Shown here: in pieces, positions 20,826-34,687 of the stretch | How the letters are laid out: each line of letters opens with the position of its first letter | Numbering within the stretch: the first letter of the stretch is position 1 | Origin: Diphasiastrum complanatum | Taxonomy: Eukaryota > Streptophyta > Lycopodiopsida > Lycopodiales > Lycopodiaceae | Direction: 5' to 3' | Assembly: GCA_029204225.1 (NCBI GenBank) | Contig: CM055113.1 | Coordinates: 31,668,383-31,732,382, forward strand | Length of the DNA: 64,000 nt | Notes under the pieces: model-generated | The model's database searches: none | What the model saw: only the letters and a program-made list of their open reading frames with translations | What the model was told of the DNA's origin: nothing | Made by a program: the position numbers and the translations under genes

Positions 20826-21395
20826 CATGTTTGGTAAAACTGGAACTGGAAACAACTGGGCTGATGGACATTACACAAAAGGGACAGAGTTGATTGATTT
20901 TGTGTTGGACGTGGTTCGTAAAAAAGCCAAAGGATGTGACTGTTTGCAGGGTTTTCAAGTGTGTCATTCTCTTGGCGAAGGTATCGGTTCTGGTATGGAA
21001 ATGCTTTTGATTTCTAAGATCAGAGAAGAATATCCAGACAAAATGATGCTAACGTTCTCAAATTTTCCATCTCCAAAGATTTTCGACACCGTCGTTGAAC
21101 CGTATAAAGCTACACTTTCTGTTCATCAGTTGGTCAAAAATGTAGATGAATGTACGATATTGGACAATGAGGCATGCTACGACATTTGCTTTAGAACTCT
21201 AAAGCTTATTACTCCTACTTTCGGTGACTTGAATCATTTGATTTATGCGACCATGAGCGTAATCACATATTTTTTGCAATTTTCTAGACAACTAAATTCA
21301 GATCTACGAAAGCTTGCTGTCAATCTTATTCCAATCCCACGTTTTCATTTTTTTATGGTTGGTTTTGCTCCTCTATTATCAAGGGGTTTCCAACA
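20826..21395 (+). pseudogene. TUB: Processed beta-tubulin pseudogene fragment
   Basis: About 190 codons match plant beta-tubulin from the FGQSGAGNNW region (here [18 protein letters not shown]) through [69 protein letters not shown] to [20 protein letters not shown] and [12 protein letters not shown]. Similarity stops near 21395. Both introns conserved in plant beta-tubulin genes (around codons 131 and 222, i.e. LQ|GF and TF|GD) are absent, so this is a retrocopy. The GTP-binding signature GGGTGSG is changed to GEGIGSG. The frame is open, but both ends of the protein are missing. The 5' edge coincides with the end of an LTR. Confidence 0.9.
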
Positions 21396-21786
21396 TTATC
21401 ATGTATGTTCCTATCTCTCTTTCTCTCTCCCTTGGGACACGCTCTCTATTTCTCTTTTTTTTTTTTCTTTGCTCTCGATCCATCGTCCATAGCCATTGCA
21501 GCAGCCATGCTATCAACATGATACAAAGTGGCTCCCCTACCTTCACCGCCTGCTGATGTCTTTCACGAGTGCAGATTTGGTCCATCAGGTCGCTTTGGCC
21601 ATTTTTCTTCTTCTACAAAAGGAGGTTCCAGATCTGTGCATCTACATAGAGTGTGACTTGTTGGAGTTGAGAGTTGTTTTTAGTTGATTGTATAAAGCAA
21701 ATGTCAAAATGGATTGGTATTTTCCTTATGAAGTCCTTTGCAATTTCAAAATTAAAAATGCTTAAATGTGTTCATATACTACTTTG
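21396..21786. other. No gene recognised; CT-rich run then AT-rich DNA
   Basis: Between the tubulin retrocopy and the next LTR there is a CTCTCT-rich run (about 21415-21480) and sequence without recognisable motifs. A short open stretch (21496-21687) resembles nothing known to me. Confidence 0.4.
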
Positions 21787-23154
<1,368 letters not shown>

Positions 23155-23161
23155 CTCCCCC

Positions 23162-23460
23162 TTAATCTGAATCCTTAAATGCCTTGACCTTCAAACTTAG
23201 TTCTACATAGAATCTTTTGTGTGCTTCTAAACTTAATGCTTTGGTAAAAATATCTGCTATCATATCTTGCGTTCTACAGTTCTGCAATCTGACCTCTTCA
23301 TTGAGAACTTTGCTTCTGACAAAAAGATACTTCAGTTCAATGTACTTACTCCTAGAATGAAATTTAGGGTTGGTTGATAAAGCAATGGCACTATGATTAT
23401 CACAAAATAATGTCATCGGAGCATATTGATTCAGACTGATGGGAATAGTCCTTCAAGCTT
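23162..23460 (-). pseudogene. Copia RNase H end, family C
   Basis: The minus strand encodes MTLFCDNHSAIALSTNPKFH, SRSKYIELKYLFVRSKV and DMIADIFTKALSLEAHKRFY, the C-terminal half of copia RNase H, with the third catalytic Asp in FCDNHSAI. It ends at a stop directly before the purine tract and LTR at 23154. The rest of the element to the right is replaced by unrelated sequence from about 23460. Confidence 0.8.
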
Positions 23461-23492
23461 TACAGTGCTTTGTAGTACTGTGTATTTTTCAT

Positions 23493-24300
23493 CTATGTTT
23501 TTTCTTGTTGGTTTATGAATAAAGACAAACCTACACACCATTTTCGCACCACACGACTATGATTCCTGACTTCACCATAAAACAATCTCAGAAATTCTAT
23601 GTGTGAGGACGAATCCACCAAAGAGATGACATGTCTTCGCTTTTTTATGCTAGCTCGTCCCAATCCTTTACCGGTGTAAGCATCAACAACAATCTCATAA
23701 TCACCTACAAAGAGAGACAAAACATTTTGCTTATTATTGCTAAAAAACAAAAAGCAGATATATTAATACAAAAAGTATGCACAAGGCAAAGGAAAAAAAC
23801 TAAGTCACTTGTCAACCACATTACAAGCTTCTCATACACCATAGAAGATTTGACAGTTCACCACCTGCCATTCCCATAAAGTCGAGTCTTGGTGTCTCCA
23901 TCAAAAACCAATGTTTTAACATTTTCTCTACTTTCTTCGCAGCATCTTCATCATCATCTAGTGATGTCATTTGAGCAAAGAACTTCGAGTCGTCCATTTC
24001 TTTAAAACTCAAATCAAATCCTTTTCCATGTAATTTCTCAATGGAAAAGGCATCTTCAGCATCAATTGAAACCAAACAAGCCACTATAAGATTAATCTTT
24101 CATGAAATATGTTCCCAAACCATTAACACATGGGTATACTTGAATTGTGCACAAGAAATGAGAGGTCTTGTGGCACATATCTCATCTTGAAGGAAAGGTA
24201 GCAAAATGTGTCTAACTCGATTAGAGGAGTTCGAAAATAAATAAAAAAAAAGACCCTTTGTAAATATGGTTTTTATTCTTTTTTCTTAATTTGGTCCGCC
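23493..24300 (-). pseudogene. Unidentified multi-exon host-like gene fragment
   Basis: Reading right to left, three blocks look like exons: one with RVRHILLPFLQDEICATRPL (about 24240-24120), one from an acceptor near 24085 (ACLVSIDAEDAFSIEKLHGK .. DDSKFFAQMTSLDDDEDAAK .. GMAGGELSN, to about 23835), and one after a CTCTTTGTAG acceptor near 23707 (GDYEIVVDAYTGKGLGRASI .. RRHVISLVDSSSHIEFLRLF). The composition is that of a normal globular, partly acidic protein. I do not recognise the family. It sits between the cut-off family C element and the cut-off family B element, so it is either old host DNA that both flank or a captured fragment. Confidence 0.45.
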
Positions 24301-24393
24301 AGGTGGCCCAATGAACATGCATATATTTGAAATCTATATAACGTAGATGGAAATAATAAAGTTATAAAAATTAACTTTTAAAAATTTTAAGTT

Positions 24394-24467
24394 TGTCGTC
24401 GGGTAGGATGGGAGAATGCTATTGGTGGACAGTGTCTGTCCCGAACATGTGAATCTACCCGACGACA
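24394..24467. repeat. Perfect 13-bp inverted repeat with 48-bp spacer
   Basis: TGTCGTCGGGTAG at 24394-24406 is the exact reverse complement of CTACCCGACGACA at 24455-24467. It marks the junction where the family B integrase homology ends. It could be a stem-loop or the paired ends of a small insertion. Confidence 0.85.
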
Positions 24468-26220
24468 TTGTCTCTAGTTAGATATTTAACCACATTGGTA
24501 AATATGTTCGTAAATTTCAAACTACACAGGTTTGCCAACAGTAAGTAATCACATGCATTGGAATTGGTGACATGCATCACAATTAGATAGTAAGCATAGT
24601 TACCACATGTTGTTATTGCCAGAATCTTAGTCATTCTGTAGGAGTCTTTGACGAATGGATTGCGAGACATCTTACCCTTCAGGCATGCATCACAGGTGGT
24701 CAAATCGTTCACATTCGAGATGCTGACCCTTGTTATTGCTCCATGATGGCTTGCTTGGTAAAGTGGCATTGGGTTCATGTGGCATAGTCTCTTGTGCCAC
24801 AGAGTGTCTCGCAAATCATCATGAGTCTGATGCACTTGATCTGCAGGTAGGCGTACCTTCAGGTGATATAGATTACATTTTCTTCTACCTTGCGTGATGA
24901 GGGTACTGGTACTGGCATCAACAATGTTGCATGCAAACATCACACGCATCCCTGCATCAGCTATCCTTGCCACAGAGAGCAAATCTTGCTGCAGTTTAGG
25001 CACGAACAGAACGTCTTTGAGTTGCCTATCTCTACCATTCGTGTTGAGCCACAGTGAACCAATACCGTTCACTTGATGTTTTGATCCATCTCCAAGAACG
25101 ATGAATCTTGAAGGGTCATCAACACTTCAAAAATCAGACATAATTCATCTTGATGTCACAAAGTGTGAGGTAGCTCTTGAGTCTAGGATCACCTCCTATG
25201 TGTCAGACGATGATGTTGCACACACATCTGCACAAATGTAGGTGGTCGAACAATTTTTTTTGATCTCTCTTTGCCCACTTTCAAACTCTCAAGTTCCTCG
25301 ACATAGGACGAATTGTTGTTGTTCTCCTCTCTGTTTTGTACTGATTTGTTCCTTGGGTTCAGGTGACAATCCACGGCTGCATGACCCTTTTTGTGACAGT
25401 GGATACATTCGATTTTTGGATTGAGCCAACATGTATCAACTGTGTGCCCATCTCGTCTACATCTCATGCAAGTTTTCTTTTCTCCACCTTGCTATTTTGA
25501 CCTCCCTTTGCTGGTCCCCTCTGCTTGCTGATCACGATCCTGCCTTTGATTCGACTCTCTCTTCGGCTTGAATTGTGTTTTGGTCTTTTCTTTGTTGTCA
25601 TAGAGGGCCTAATCAGAACCATCTTTGTGATCAAGATCATCTCTAGCCTCGACTTCCTCTCGAATTTTGACAATTGCCTTTTCGAGGATCATGGTAGGAT
25701 CTTTCGCGAGTAGGGTCCTTGTTGTCTGGAAAGATCTGGGTAAGGCTCTCAACAGATAAGTGAGCTGCTTCTCAACTGACACTGTATTTTCAACTCCAAA
25801 ATTGTGTAGTGACAGGAATAGATCCTTCTTCTTTCTTACAAAATAAGTGAGGTCTTTCCCATCCCACTGTAGATTTGTCAATGGATCTTCCAGCATCATT
25901 ATTTGACTTCGTGATTTTGTTTGAAATCTCGTGAGTAGTGTATCCCATATCTCCTTTGCCTTGGAGAGTGTTGTCAGGTCAAGTGTGAGACTATCCTCGA
26001 TGGATGATGATAGCAAGGCTACTGCCTTGTCATTTTTCTCCCTCCACTCGCATAGCTCTTTGCTTGATGTCGCAGGCATCTCCCCTGTGCCATCCACCCA
26101 GGGGAATAAACCTTCACCCTTTAATATCAATGATGTCTTAACTTTCCATGCTAGAAAGTTCGATTCTAAAGAATCCAGAACTGTATAGATCTTGCTCTGT
26201 ATGTTGCTAATTGAAGCCAT
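24468..26220 (-). pseudogene. Copia gag, zinc knuckles and pre-integrase, family B
   Basis: Gag starts at ATG 26220 (MASISNIQSKIYTVLDSLES, NFLAWKVKTSLILKGEG) and stays open for 203 codons. Two zinc knuckles follow near 25467-25370: CMRCRRDGHTVDTC and CIHCHKKGHAAVDC, both C-X2-C-X4-H-X4-C. The protease active site is not recognisable; after frame changes the block DVLFVPKLQQDLLSVARI and the HHCC domain LWHKRLCHMNPMPL .. CDACLKGKMSRNPF are clear (25040-24640). The integrase core is lost near 24500. Everything 3' of that is absent, so the element is truncated. Confidence 0.8.
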
Positions 26221-26319
26221 TGCTTCTTGAATTCATGTACACGTATTGGTGGGTGATCGTTTGAATGCTTTAGCCCCTTTGGATTCGATAGCTTTGGCTA
26301 TGTCAGACTTTGACAAGGT

Positions 26320-26332
26320 GGCTTTGATACCA
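26320..26332 (-). promoter_or_regulatory. Primer-binding site, family B
   Basis: On the minus strand TGGTATCAAAGCC lies one base inside the LTR end (TCATCA) and about 100 bases upstream of the gag ATG. It is the same variant of the Met-tRNA site as in family A at 17012. Confidence 0.8.
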
Positions 26333-26333
26333 C

Positions 26334-27369
26334 TGATGACAACAGAATGCACACATAAAATGTAAATTCTAGCCAAAAACAACTCTGGTGACAAACTGAC
26401 AGAATTAAATCACGAATGATTCGCGAACTTTTTGCGACACTCGAATTATTTTTGTTCGAGTTGAATCAATCAAGCTCTATAACGCAACCAAACAAAACAA
26501 AACGAATTCTACAAGAAAACGAAATGAAACGAAGTGAAATGAAACTTGCACTGACATTGATTCAGGTTGGAAGCACAGATCGCAAAACGAAACAAAACGA
26601 AACGAAACAAAATAATTTGCAACAATATCAGTCAAGCAATCAAGCTCTGTAATGAGACGAGACGAGACAAAACACACGAAACAAAATGAAACGAAACCTA
26701 GGTGGGCTCTGTAATTGATTTACTCTTTAGCTAAGTGATCGCGAAGCAAAGCGAAGAGAAGCACGAAGTGAAAGAATTCATGAAAGAATTCAGTTTGTCA
26801 AGAATTCAGATGTGATCGCTAGTCACTGCCGGCTGTATCACTCCTACAATCCTTCAGAGAGTAGTCAGACAAAGCTGATCTATGTTAACTTATTAATGCA
26901 GCATTCAACGAAATCAAACCAAGCTACGGAAATAGAATGAACAAGAGAATCAAACACACAAATAAAATCAGACAAAAATTAATTCGAGGTCATACAATCA
27001 TCTAGATTAATAATGTGCACAACAACTACAAAATCATCTATTGATTTTTCTCTGATTCTTCGAGCACTGCATGCAGATCCACGCAGTGCATTGGCATGAG
27101 AGAAATACAGTTCTCTTGTGAATTCGAGTGTCACTTACTAGCAGACTTTGGATCTACAGATCCTATCACAGAATTATCTCACACGCAGGCGGATTCGTAT
27201 TCTGAATCTTTTCGTGTCTGATTCTTGTCTTGCTTACTAGCATTAGACTTCAGGCTTACTATAATGTACATCAATCAGAAAGATTCAATCCTTTGGAAAA
27301 ACTTGATACACTTCCAAATAAAAATAAAAAATTGAAAGTCACATTTTGGTTCCCAACATATTCCCAACA
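26334..27369 (-). repeat. 5' LTR, copia family B
   Basis: The inner end (TGATGACAACAG on the plus strand) is certain because it abuts the primer site. The outer end is probably CCCAACA near 27358 or 27369, giving about 1.03 kb. The stretch 26334-26930 is the reverse complement of 20254-20825. It contains an ACGAAACAAAACGAAACG-rich run. Confidence 0.65.
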
Positions 27370-28235
<866 letters not shown>

Positions 28236-28468
28236 CTCAAAATTGTGACTCCATCTCACCTTGTTTTAAGGCATCTGAAAAACATGGCTAGTTTAGCAAA
28301 CAGTAGAAGCCACAACAGATGATAGGACAACCTCTTAAAATGTCACTTCTATTTTACATACATGTGCATTCTCAGTCTCAGTTTTCAATGATATATGTGA
28401 TCGACCTTCAATTGTGCGATAGATCGGTGTTGGCCTTTCAATAAACAAATGGCTTACTATTTACTACA

Positions 28469-28690
28469 TTCCTCCATATTCTTTAAGCCATTCTCAAAAG
28501 ATGTAGAAACATTAATACATTCTCCATACCATATCTATCCATTCTCAAATAGGTAAGACAGAAAATGCATACTCCATATCAAATCTATCCATAACTAAAA
28601 GAAGTAGAAGCAGAAAATGCATACTTCATATCACATCTGTCCATTCTCAAAAGCAGAATCAGAAAAATACATACTCCATTTCAAATCTGT
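28469..28690. repeat. Minisatellite with ~51-bp units (about four copies)
   Basis: Units run roughly 28469-28520, 28521-28570, 28571-28622 and 28623-28672, plus a partial fifth. Each begins CTCCATAT(C/T) and continues with ATCTATCCATTCTC, an A-rich part with AGAAGCAGAAAA and ends AT(G/A)CAT. The units are diverged, so the array is not recent. Confidence 0.8.
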
Positions 28691-29083
28691 TGCATTTGAT
28701 TGTTGACGATAATGCCAGCTACAATAAGAAAAATGAAACAAAACGAAATATCTACCAGCATTGCACGATGTGGGGTGATCCTTCTATAGATCTTTCAACT
28801 CCCTCAAAATGCAACTCTACATCACTACCTATGAGCTAACAAAGCCTGCATGATTTTGTATTATGTTTTGATAGTATAGGAGGTAACAGGACAACAAACC
28901 CAAAACATACAATGTTTATGCTAATGCACAAATTACCAGACCAATTCATCATGATCTGTTGGAATGGCAGCAACGATCCATCGCATCAGATTGTAGCTGC
29001 ATTAGCGATGCAAATGATTCTGGTCTCTTGTCCTAGCATTGAAAGTTGCTGCCAGTAGACCCCTTGTTCAACGTTCCAAATGG
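28691..29083. other. No feature recognised
   Basis: Nothing coding or repetitive stands out between the minisatellite and the integrase fragment. Confidence 0.4.
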
Positions 29084-29545
29084 CTAGAGGATGCAGCGAT
29101 GGAGCATCCTTGGCAGCTCAACCATGAGCACCCTCAACCGATATGGTGGTGAAGACCAGTGGGCTTCCTTGGCTGGTGAGGCTAGAAAGTTCAATGTGTC
29201 AAGAAAATCTGAAAGGTCGGCTACATGGGGACTGTCTTTTCCTTTGAGGTCTTGAAATTGATCTTCAATGAAGATGACATCCCGGCTAGTGAATACCTTT
29301 GACTCAATGGGATCAAACAACTTATAGGCTTGATTTGAAGTAGTGTAGCTGATGAAAATAGATTTGATACTCTGGAAGTTGAGTTTCTTCTTGAGATCAC
29401 GAGGTATTTGCGCAAAAGTAGTACATTCTGAAACTCGTAAGTTTGATAATGAAGGTTTGGGACCTGTCCAAACTTCGAATGGTGTTTTTTCTGAGAGACC
29501 TTTAGTAGAACAATTGTTTTGAATATAGGTTGTTGCTGAAACGGC
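29084..29545 (-). pseudogene. Copia integrase C-terminal fragment in the wrong place
   Basis: On the minus strand, combining two frames, the text reads LSEKTPFEVWTGPKPSLSNL, TFAQIPRDLKKKLNFQSIKS and KLFDPIESKVFTSRDVIF, the integrase C-terminus and tail that normally precede RT (TPYEVW.GKKP.., IP...R.KLDP.S, YRLYDP....SRDV.F). Here it lies 3' of an RNase H end (from 29546), so it comes from another copia element. Confidence 0.7.
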
Positions 29546-32500
29546 AAGCTTTAGTGAGTATATCAGCTAACTGATTCTCTGTCTTACAATGCACCACATC
29601 TATTTCATTAGATAACAACTTCTCTCTAATGAAATGATACTTAATTTTTATATGCTTTGTGCATGCATGAAATACAGGATTTTTAGCTAGCTGTATAGTG
29701 CTCTGGCTATCACATCTGATCACAGTAGGCTTATTTTGCGAATTCCAATGTATTCTAACATTCTTCTTAGCCAAACTGCTTCTTGCGTAGCTGAACATAG
29801 TGCTTTGTATTCTGCTTATGTAGTAGAAAGAACAATCGTGCCTTGTTTCTTACTTGACCAAGAAAATACACCATTACCAACATGAAATACATAACCTGTC
29901 GTAGATCTCCTATCATCAATACAGCCTGCCCAATCTAAATCAACAAAGCCCTATAAAACTAGTAAAGTATGTTGCCTCTCATACAACAATCCATGGGTTA
30001 ATGTGCCCTTCACATAACGAAGAATTCTCTTCGCTGCTTTCTAGTGAATCTCTCTAGGAGTAGCCATGAATTGACTTACAACGCTTACAACATACCTTAT
30101 GTCAGGACGAGTAGTTGTGAGATAAATCAGTGAACCAACTAATTGACGAAGTGCACTCTCATCTTGGTTAGATAGTTTTTTATCAACCTCCACAGGTGTG
30201 GATATTGGCTTGCTATCGCACATTTTGAAACGCTTCAAAATCCCATTCACGTACTTTGTTTGCATTAGTGCGATGCTACTACAACCTTGCCATACTTCCA
30301 ATCCCAAGTAGTAGTGCATCAAGCCAAGATCAGTCATATCAAAACTAGAAGTTAAGTCCTTTTTTATTGCACCAATCAAATCGTCATCATTTCCTATGAT
30401 TATGAGGTCATCTACGTACAACACAATCAGTGCGATACTAGAGTCACAAGCAAAGTAGTAAAGATTGAAATCTGAGGAAGTGTGTGTCAAACCTCTAGAT
30501 AGGAGATGCTAATCAAAGTGGCTATACCAAGCACGTGGTGCTTGCTTCAATCCATATAAGGCTTTCTTCAGCTTGCATACTTTGTTTTCCATGCCATGTA
30601 CCACAAAGCCACTAGGTTGCTCCATGTACACTTCTTCCTCAAGATTACCTTTCAGGAACACAGACTTTACGTCCATCTGGTGTAGATTCCATCCAAATAG
30701 TGCCACCAAAGCAATCACCATGCGAAGTGTATTCCACTTGGCCACATGAGCGAAGGTCTCTTCATAGTCAATGCCCTTACTTTGTGCATAACCCTTCACT
30801 ACAAGCCTTGCTTTGTGTTTTGCAATAGTTCCATTGGCATTGTACTTTGTCATGTATACCCACTTGTTTCCAATGGGTCTTTTGCCCATTGGAAGATCCA
30901 CTATCTCCCAAGTGTCATGGTGTTTGATGGAATCAATCTCCTCATGCATTGCTTTTTGCCATATCTCCTGATAAGTTTGGCCTCCTCAACGCAACATGGT
31001 GATTCAGTAGATGAAATAATATCTCTCATAAGTGCAAGATTTACTTGAAACCTGTTAGGTTCCTTCTTGTCTCGTGGAATGCTGCAACTCTCCCTCCTTA
31101 CTAGACTCGGCAATTTTCTCATCCTTGTCACTCATGAGTTTAGTGTACCATTTAGGTAACTTACGTTGAGGTGAACCACTATGAGGTGAATAGGAATCCC
31201 ATGGTGCATCTTGCTCCTTCCTTTTGTCACCTGCTACCTTAGTCTTTTTCGATCCAATAGATTTGTTTTTCACTCTCCATCTCGTCTCTATGGTGGGAGG
31301 AGTACCTTGTCCCTCATCGTCATCATGATGATCTTCCTGTGGTGGTGAAACTACTTCATCCTCTTTGAGAAGCTTACATAGCTCATCATTGTCCTTTTCT
31401 TCATCCCTGAATTTATGGATTTCATCAAATAGCACATCACGACTTATGTGCACATGTAGCCCAACTGAATCATAACATCTATATCCCTTGGTTTGTTCAT
31501 CATAACCTGTAAACCAGTGAAGGCCTCCTCGGGTGTGCGATTATGTATAGCAACTATAGGGCTTCTATTTTGCAAGAACACAACATTTTTGACAGCTTCA
31601 CCTCAAAAAGAATCAGTAACTCCCATACGTGTTATCATTGCCCTAGCTGCTTCGACAATGGTACGATTCTTCCTTTCAACTACCCCATTTTGTTGAGGTG
31701 TATCAACTTGTGCAAACTCCTATTTAATGCCATGCTCCTTGCAAAAGTCAATAAAAGTTGTGGAACGATACTCACCACCACGAATTGCCCTAAGTACCTT
31801 GATCTTAGCACCTGACTGATTTTCCACCAATGCTTTGAAGCTTTTGAAGCATCCAAATGTGTCAGACTTCTCCTTAACGGTGTAGATCCAGGTCTTTTGT
31901 GAGTAATCATCAATGAAGGTTAGAAAATAAAATGTTTTACCAATAGACATTACCTTCATTGGCCCACATAGGTCAGAGTGTATCAACTCAAGCACTCGTT
32001 TTGCCTTTGTTGCTCCTTCTTTGTTGAACTTCTTCCTGTGTAACTTGCCTAGCATGCACTCCTTGCAAATGGATTCTTCTTTGTCATCCAAGCTAGGCAG
32101 ACCTGTTACCATCTTGAGCTTATGAAGTAGCCTCAAGCTCTTGAAGTTCAAATGCCCCATACGTCTATGCCATAAATCACTTTGTGATATAGATGTAGAT
32201 GCTAACACATTGCACTTTGTAACAACAACATTTAACTTTACAAACCACAAGTTTTATCCCTAAAGCCATAAGTAATCACCTTGAAACCCCGTTTAACATC
32301 CTTGATCTAGCATTTCTTGTTGTTGAACTCCACTTTCAACTTATGATTTGTCATTGTACCAACAAATAAAAGACTCTTCAGAAGGCCAGGAACATACAAT
32401 GCATTTTCAATTACCTTCACATGTCCATCAGGAAATTGAATAGGCACTGCACCAACTCCATGAATTGGCACTCATCGTCGTTCGCTTGCGCAACTCTATC

Positions 32501-33487
32501 TCCATCATCAGTAAGCTCTAGGTTTTTAAACCATGATTTGTTGCCAGTCATGTGTCTCGTTGCTCCTAAGTCCACGTACCAATGCGTGTGATCAATGGAA
32601 TGTTGCGATGCTAATGCAGTCGCAAATGTTGTGCCTTGATTTTCATTATCACTATCATTCTCTTCCTCGGTAAAATTGGTCAACTTTTTCACTCTGCCCC
32701 TCTTAATATTTGTCTTCTTCTTGCGACAGTCTCTTGCCCAATGTCCAGGCTTTTGGCAATAGAAACAGTTGTCTTTCTTCTTCTTGCCTGATGTGGATCC
32801 TTGATTGTCATCCTCCACATTCTACTTCTTGGGTTGCTTCTTGTATTTATGCTTCCCTTTGGCTAGCATTGCTTGATCTTCCGATGTGGGAAGTCGAGTT
32901 TTTACCACTTCACACCATTGTTCCTCCTGTAGAATGATGTCGTGAAGATTTTCAAATGTTGGTAGCCTCTCCCTCGAAGCAATGCCACTTGCAAACATTT
33001 GGAAATTTTCATATAGGCCATTCATACCTATTTGAACTAGCTCATCATCTCTTATTGGCTCTCCAATAGCTGTCAACTGGTCTTGTAACTCCTTTATTCA
33101 TGTGAAATAGGACCCTACGCCCTTATTCTCCTCCATGCAAACACTTATGAGTTTGGTCCTCAAAAACATCATTCGAGAGGGGTTCGTTATCTGAAATTGT
33201 GTCTTGAGTGCATCCCAAGCGCCTCTTGCTGATGCAGCTTCACTAATGTGGGCAATGACATGATCCTTCACTGACAAATTTATCAAGGATAAGGCCTTCT
33301 GCGCCCTTTTGTCAAATGCACAAATATCGGCTGGAGTTGTAGTTGGTCGTTGTTCCACCCTAGTGACAATGTCTCATAGCTCTTTTTCCTTGAAAATACT
33401 TTTCATTTTGAATTTCCAAATGCTATAATTGGATACCCCGTCCAATTTACTGGCTTCTCCAAGCACAGATTCCTCAAATCCTGCCAT
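29546..33487 (-). pseudogene. Copia gag-pol pseudogene, nearly complete in order
   Basis: Gag starts at ATG 33487 (MAGFEESVLGEASKLDGVSN), with a TGA inside KEKEL*DIV where Trp is usual. Then come CFYCQKPGHWARDC (zinc knuckle, about 32760), HWYVDLGATRHMTGN (protease, DSG changed to DLG), [14 protein letters not shown] .. [11 protein letters not shown] (HHCC), [12 protein letters not shown] and LRAIRGGEY (integrase; second Asp lost), SRDVLFDEIHKF, RT with GNKWVYMTKYNANGTIAKHK, HQMDVKSVFLKGNLEEEVYM and VLYVDDLIIIG, then RNase H (RCDSQSTIQLAKNPVFHACT, ENQLADILTKA) to about 29546. There are several stops and at least three frame changes. The 5' LTR is probably 33773-34358; no 3' LTR is found, since a foreign integrase fragment follows. 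Confidence 0.85.
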
Positions 33488-33772
33488 TTTGCCAAAAATT
33501 GCTCCTATAGCACCTTAATGAGGCCCAATGAGAAGTTTATAAAACAATTTAGACTTCTAAAAGTCAACTTTAAGGTCTGACCAAAAAAGTTTCAGGACCT
33601 CCCACCGCTTTTCCACCAAATCAAAAGCCAAATCGGTGTCATCCTCCGAAATGCTCTTCGTCACCACTCCTAACTACTTGCCCATTGGAATGGTGAAAAG
33701 ACTTTTGGCGCATTTCGAACACTTTCTCCACAATAATCTCTCTATTTTCAGCAACCGTACTTGCAAGGTATT

Positions 33773-34358
33773 TGCTGAATTCCCACGTGTGGGATGCCCT
33801 ACACATGTATTTTTGATCTCCTAAGCACAATAACACCATAAAGATCAGACTAGAATTGGTTGTCAATAGGGAAGCTGATCATACAAGCAATATTATTGTG
33901 TTACAAGCAAAATCTGTCAACAAAACATAAGACAAAGCATCATAAATGCCTCTACTTGGCTAGAGAGAGAAAATAGCAAGTACAAAACTCATGGAGAGAG
34001 AGAGGGCACAAAGAGCTTGTCTCCAAATTTGCATTACACACAAATTTCATAATCTTCTCAATGAGAGTACATCACATATATATAGATCCATGGACTCTTC
34101 TCCTACTGTGAGTTGAATTGGAGTTGTGGATCCACCTCTCAAGCTATCTAGACTTATTCAAGCCACCTCACTATGTCTAATTGTGCCACATAGTCTTTTC
34201 ATGCATTAAATGTGGCATGTAAAGTACAAATGGCAATTCTTATGGTAGCTCGAGTTTCTACTTCTACCTACCTTGAATATTTTATGCTAAGATGGGTCTT
34301 TACTAAGCCAAAAGAGCTCAATTCATCTTTGGCATTTTTAGGACCCATACTCACAACA
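33773..34358 (-). repeat. Probable LTR, family D-like
   Basis: The plus-strand left end TGCTGAATTCCCACGTGTGG .. GATCTCCTAAG resembles the family D LTR start (TGTTGAATTTCACACGTGTG .. GATCTCCTAAGG). The right end is CCCATACTCACAACA near 34358. A recognisable Met-tRNA primer site is not found to its left, so assignment to the neighbouring element rests on position. Confidence 0.5.
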
Positions 34359-34371
34359 TTAGATAGAGTTT

Positions 34372-34687
34372 CCAATATTTGACAGTATTGTCCTTTCAGT
34401 TAGAATTAAAGTAGAATCACTGTGTTACTGTACTATAGGTCCTTTCAGTTGATAAGGATTCAGTTGGCCTCGCCATGAGACAAGTCGACGTGACACGCAT
34501 CCCGCCAACAGCAACCTGGGTCATGCATGGGTTGCTTGAGTGAACAACTATATGTACAGTGTAATTTCATTTTGAGAAATACAGTTGCTATGTGAGCTTG
34601 CTGTGGAGAGTGTTTTCTGAATGTGTTACTGTGTAGCATGATCTGTGTTCCTGTTCAAAGAAAAAAAAAAATTGGTATTAGAGCCGT
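34372..34687 (+). mobile_element. Possible LTR end and primer-binding site of another element
   Basis: TGGTATTAGAGCCG at 34674-34687 is a one-base variant of the plant Met-tRNA primer site. The preceding ~300 bp (with two copies of GTCCTTTCAGTTGA-like sequence) would be the LTR; its borders are not clear. The following leader (34690-35284) has no gag and is cut by the family C LTR. Confidence 0.4.

Noticed and set aside
20794..21492. Tubulin open frame as a functional gene
   Set aside because: The first ~95 codons and the C-terminal third are missing, the GTP-binding signature is altered, and the frame starts inside an LTR.
28469..28690. CRISPR-like array
   Set aside because: The ~51-bp units are contiguous and diverged, without constant repeats and unique spacers, and this is a plant nuclear context.
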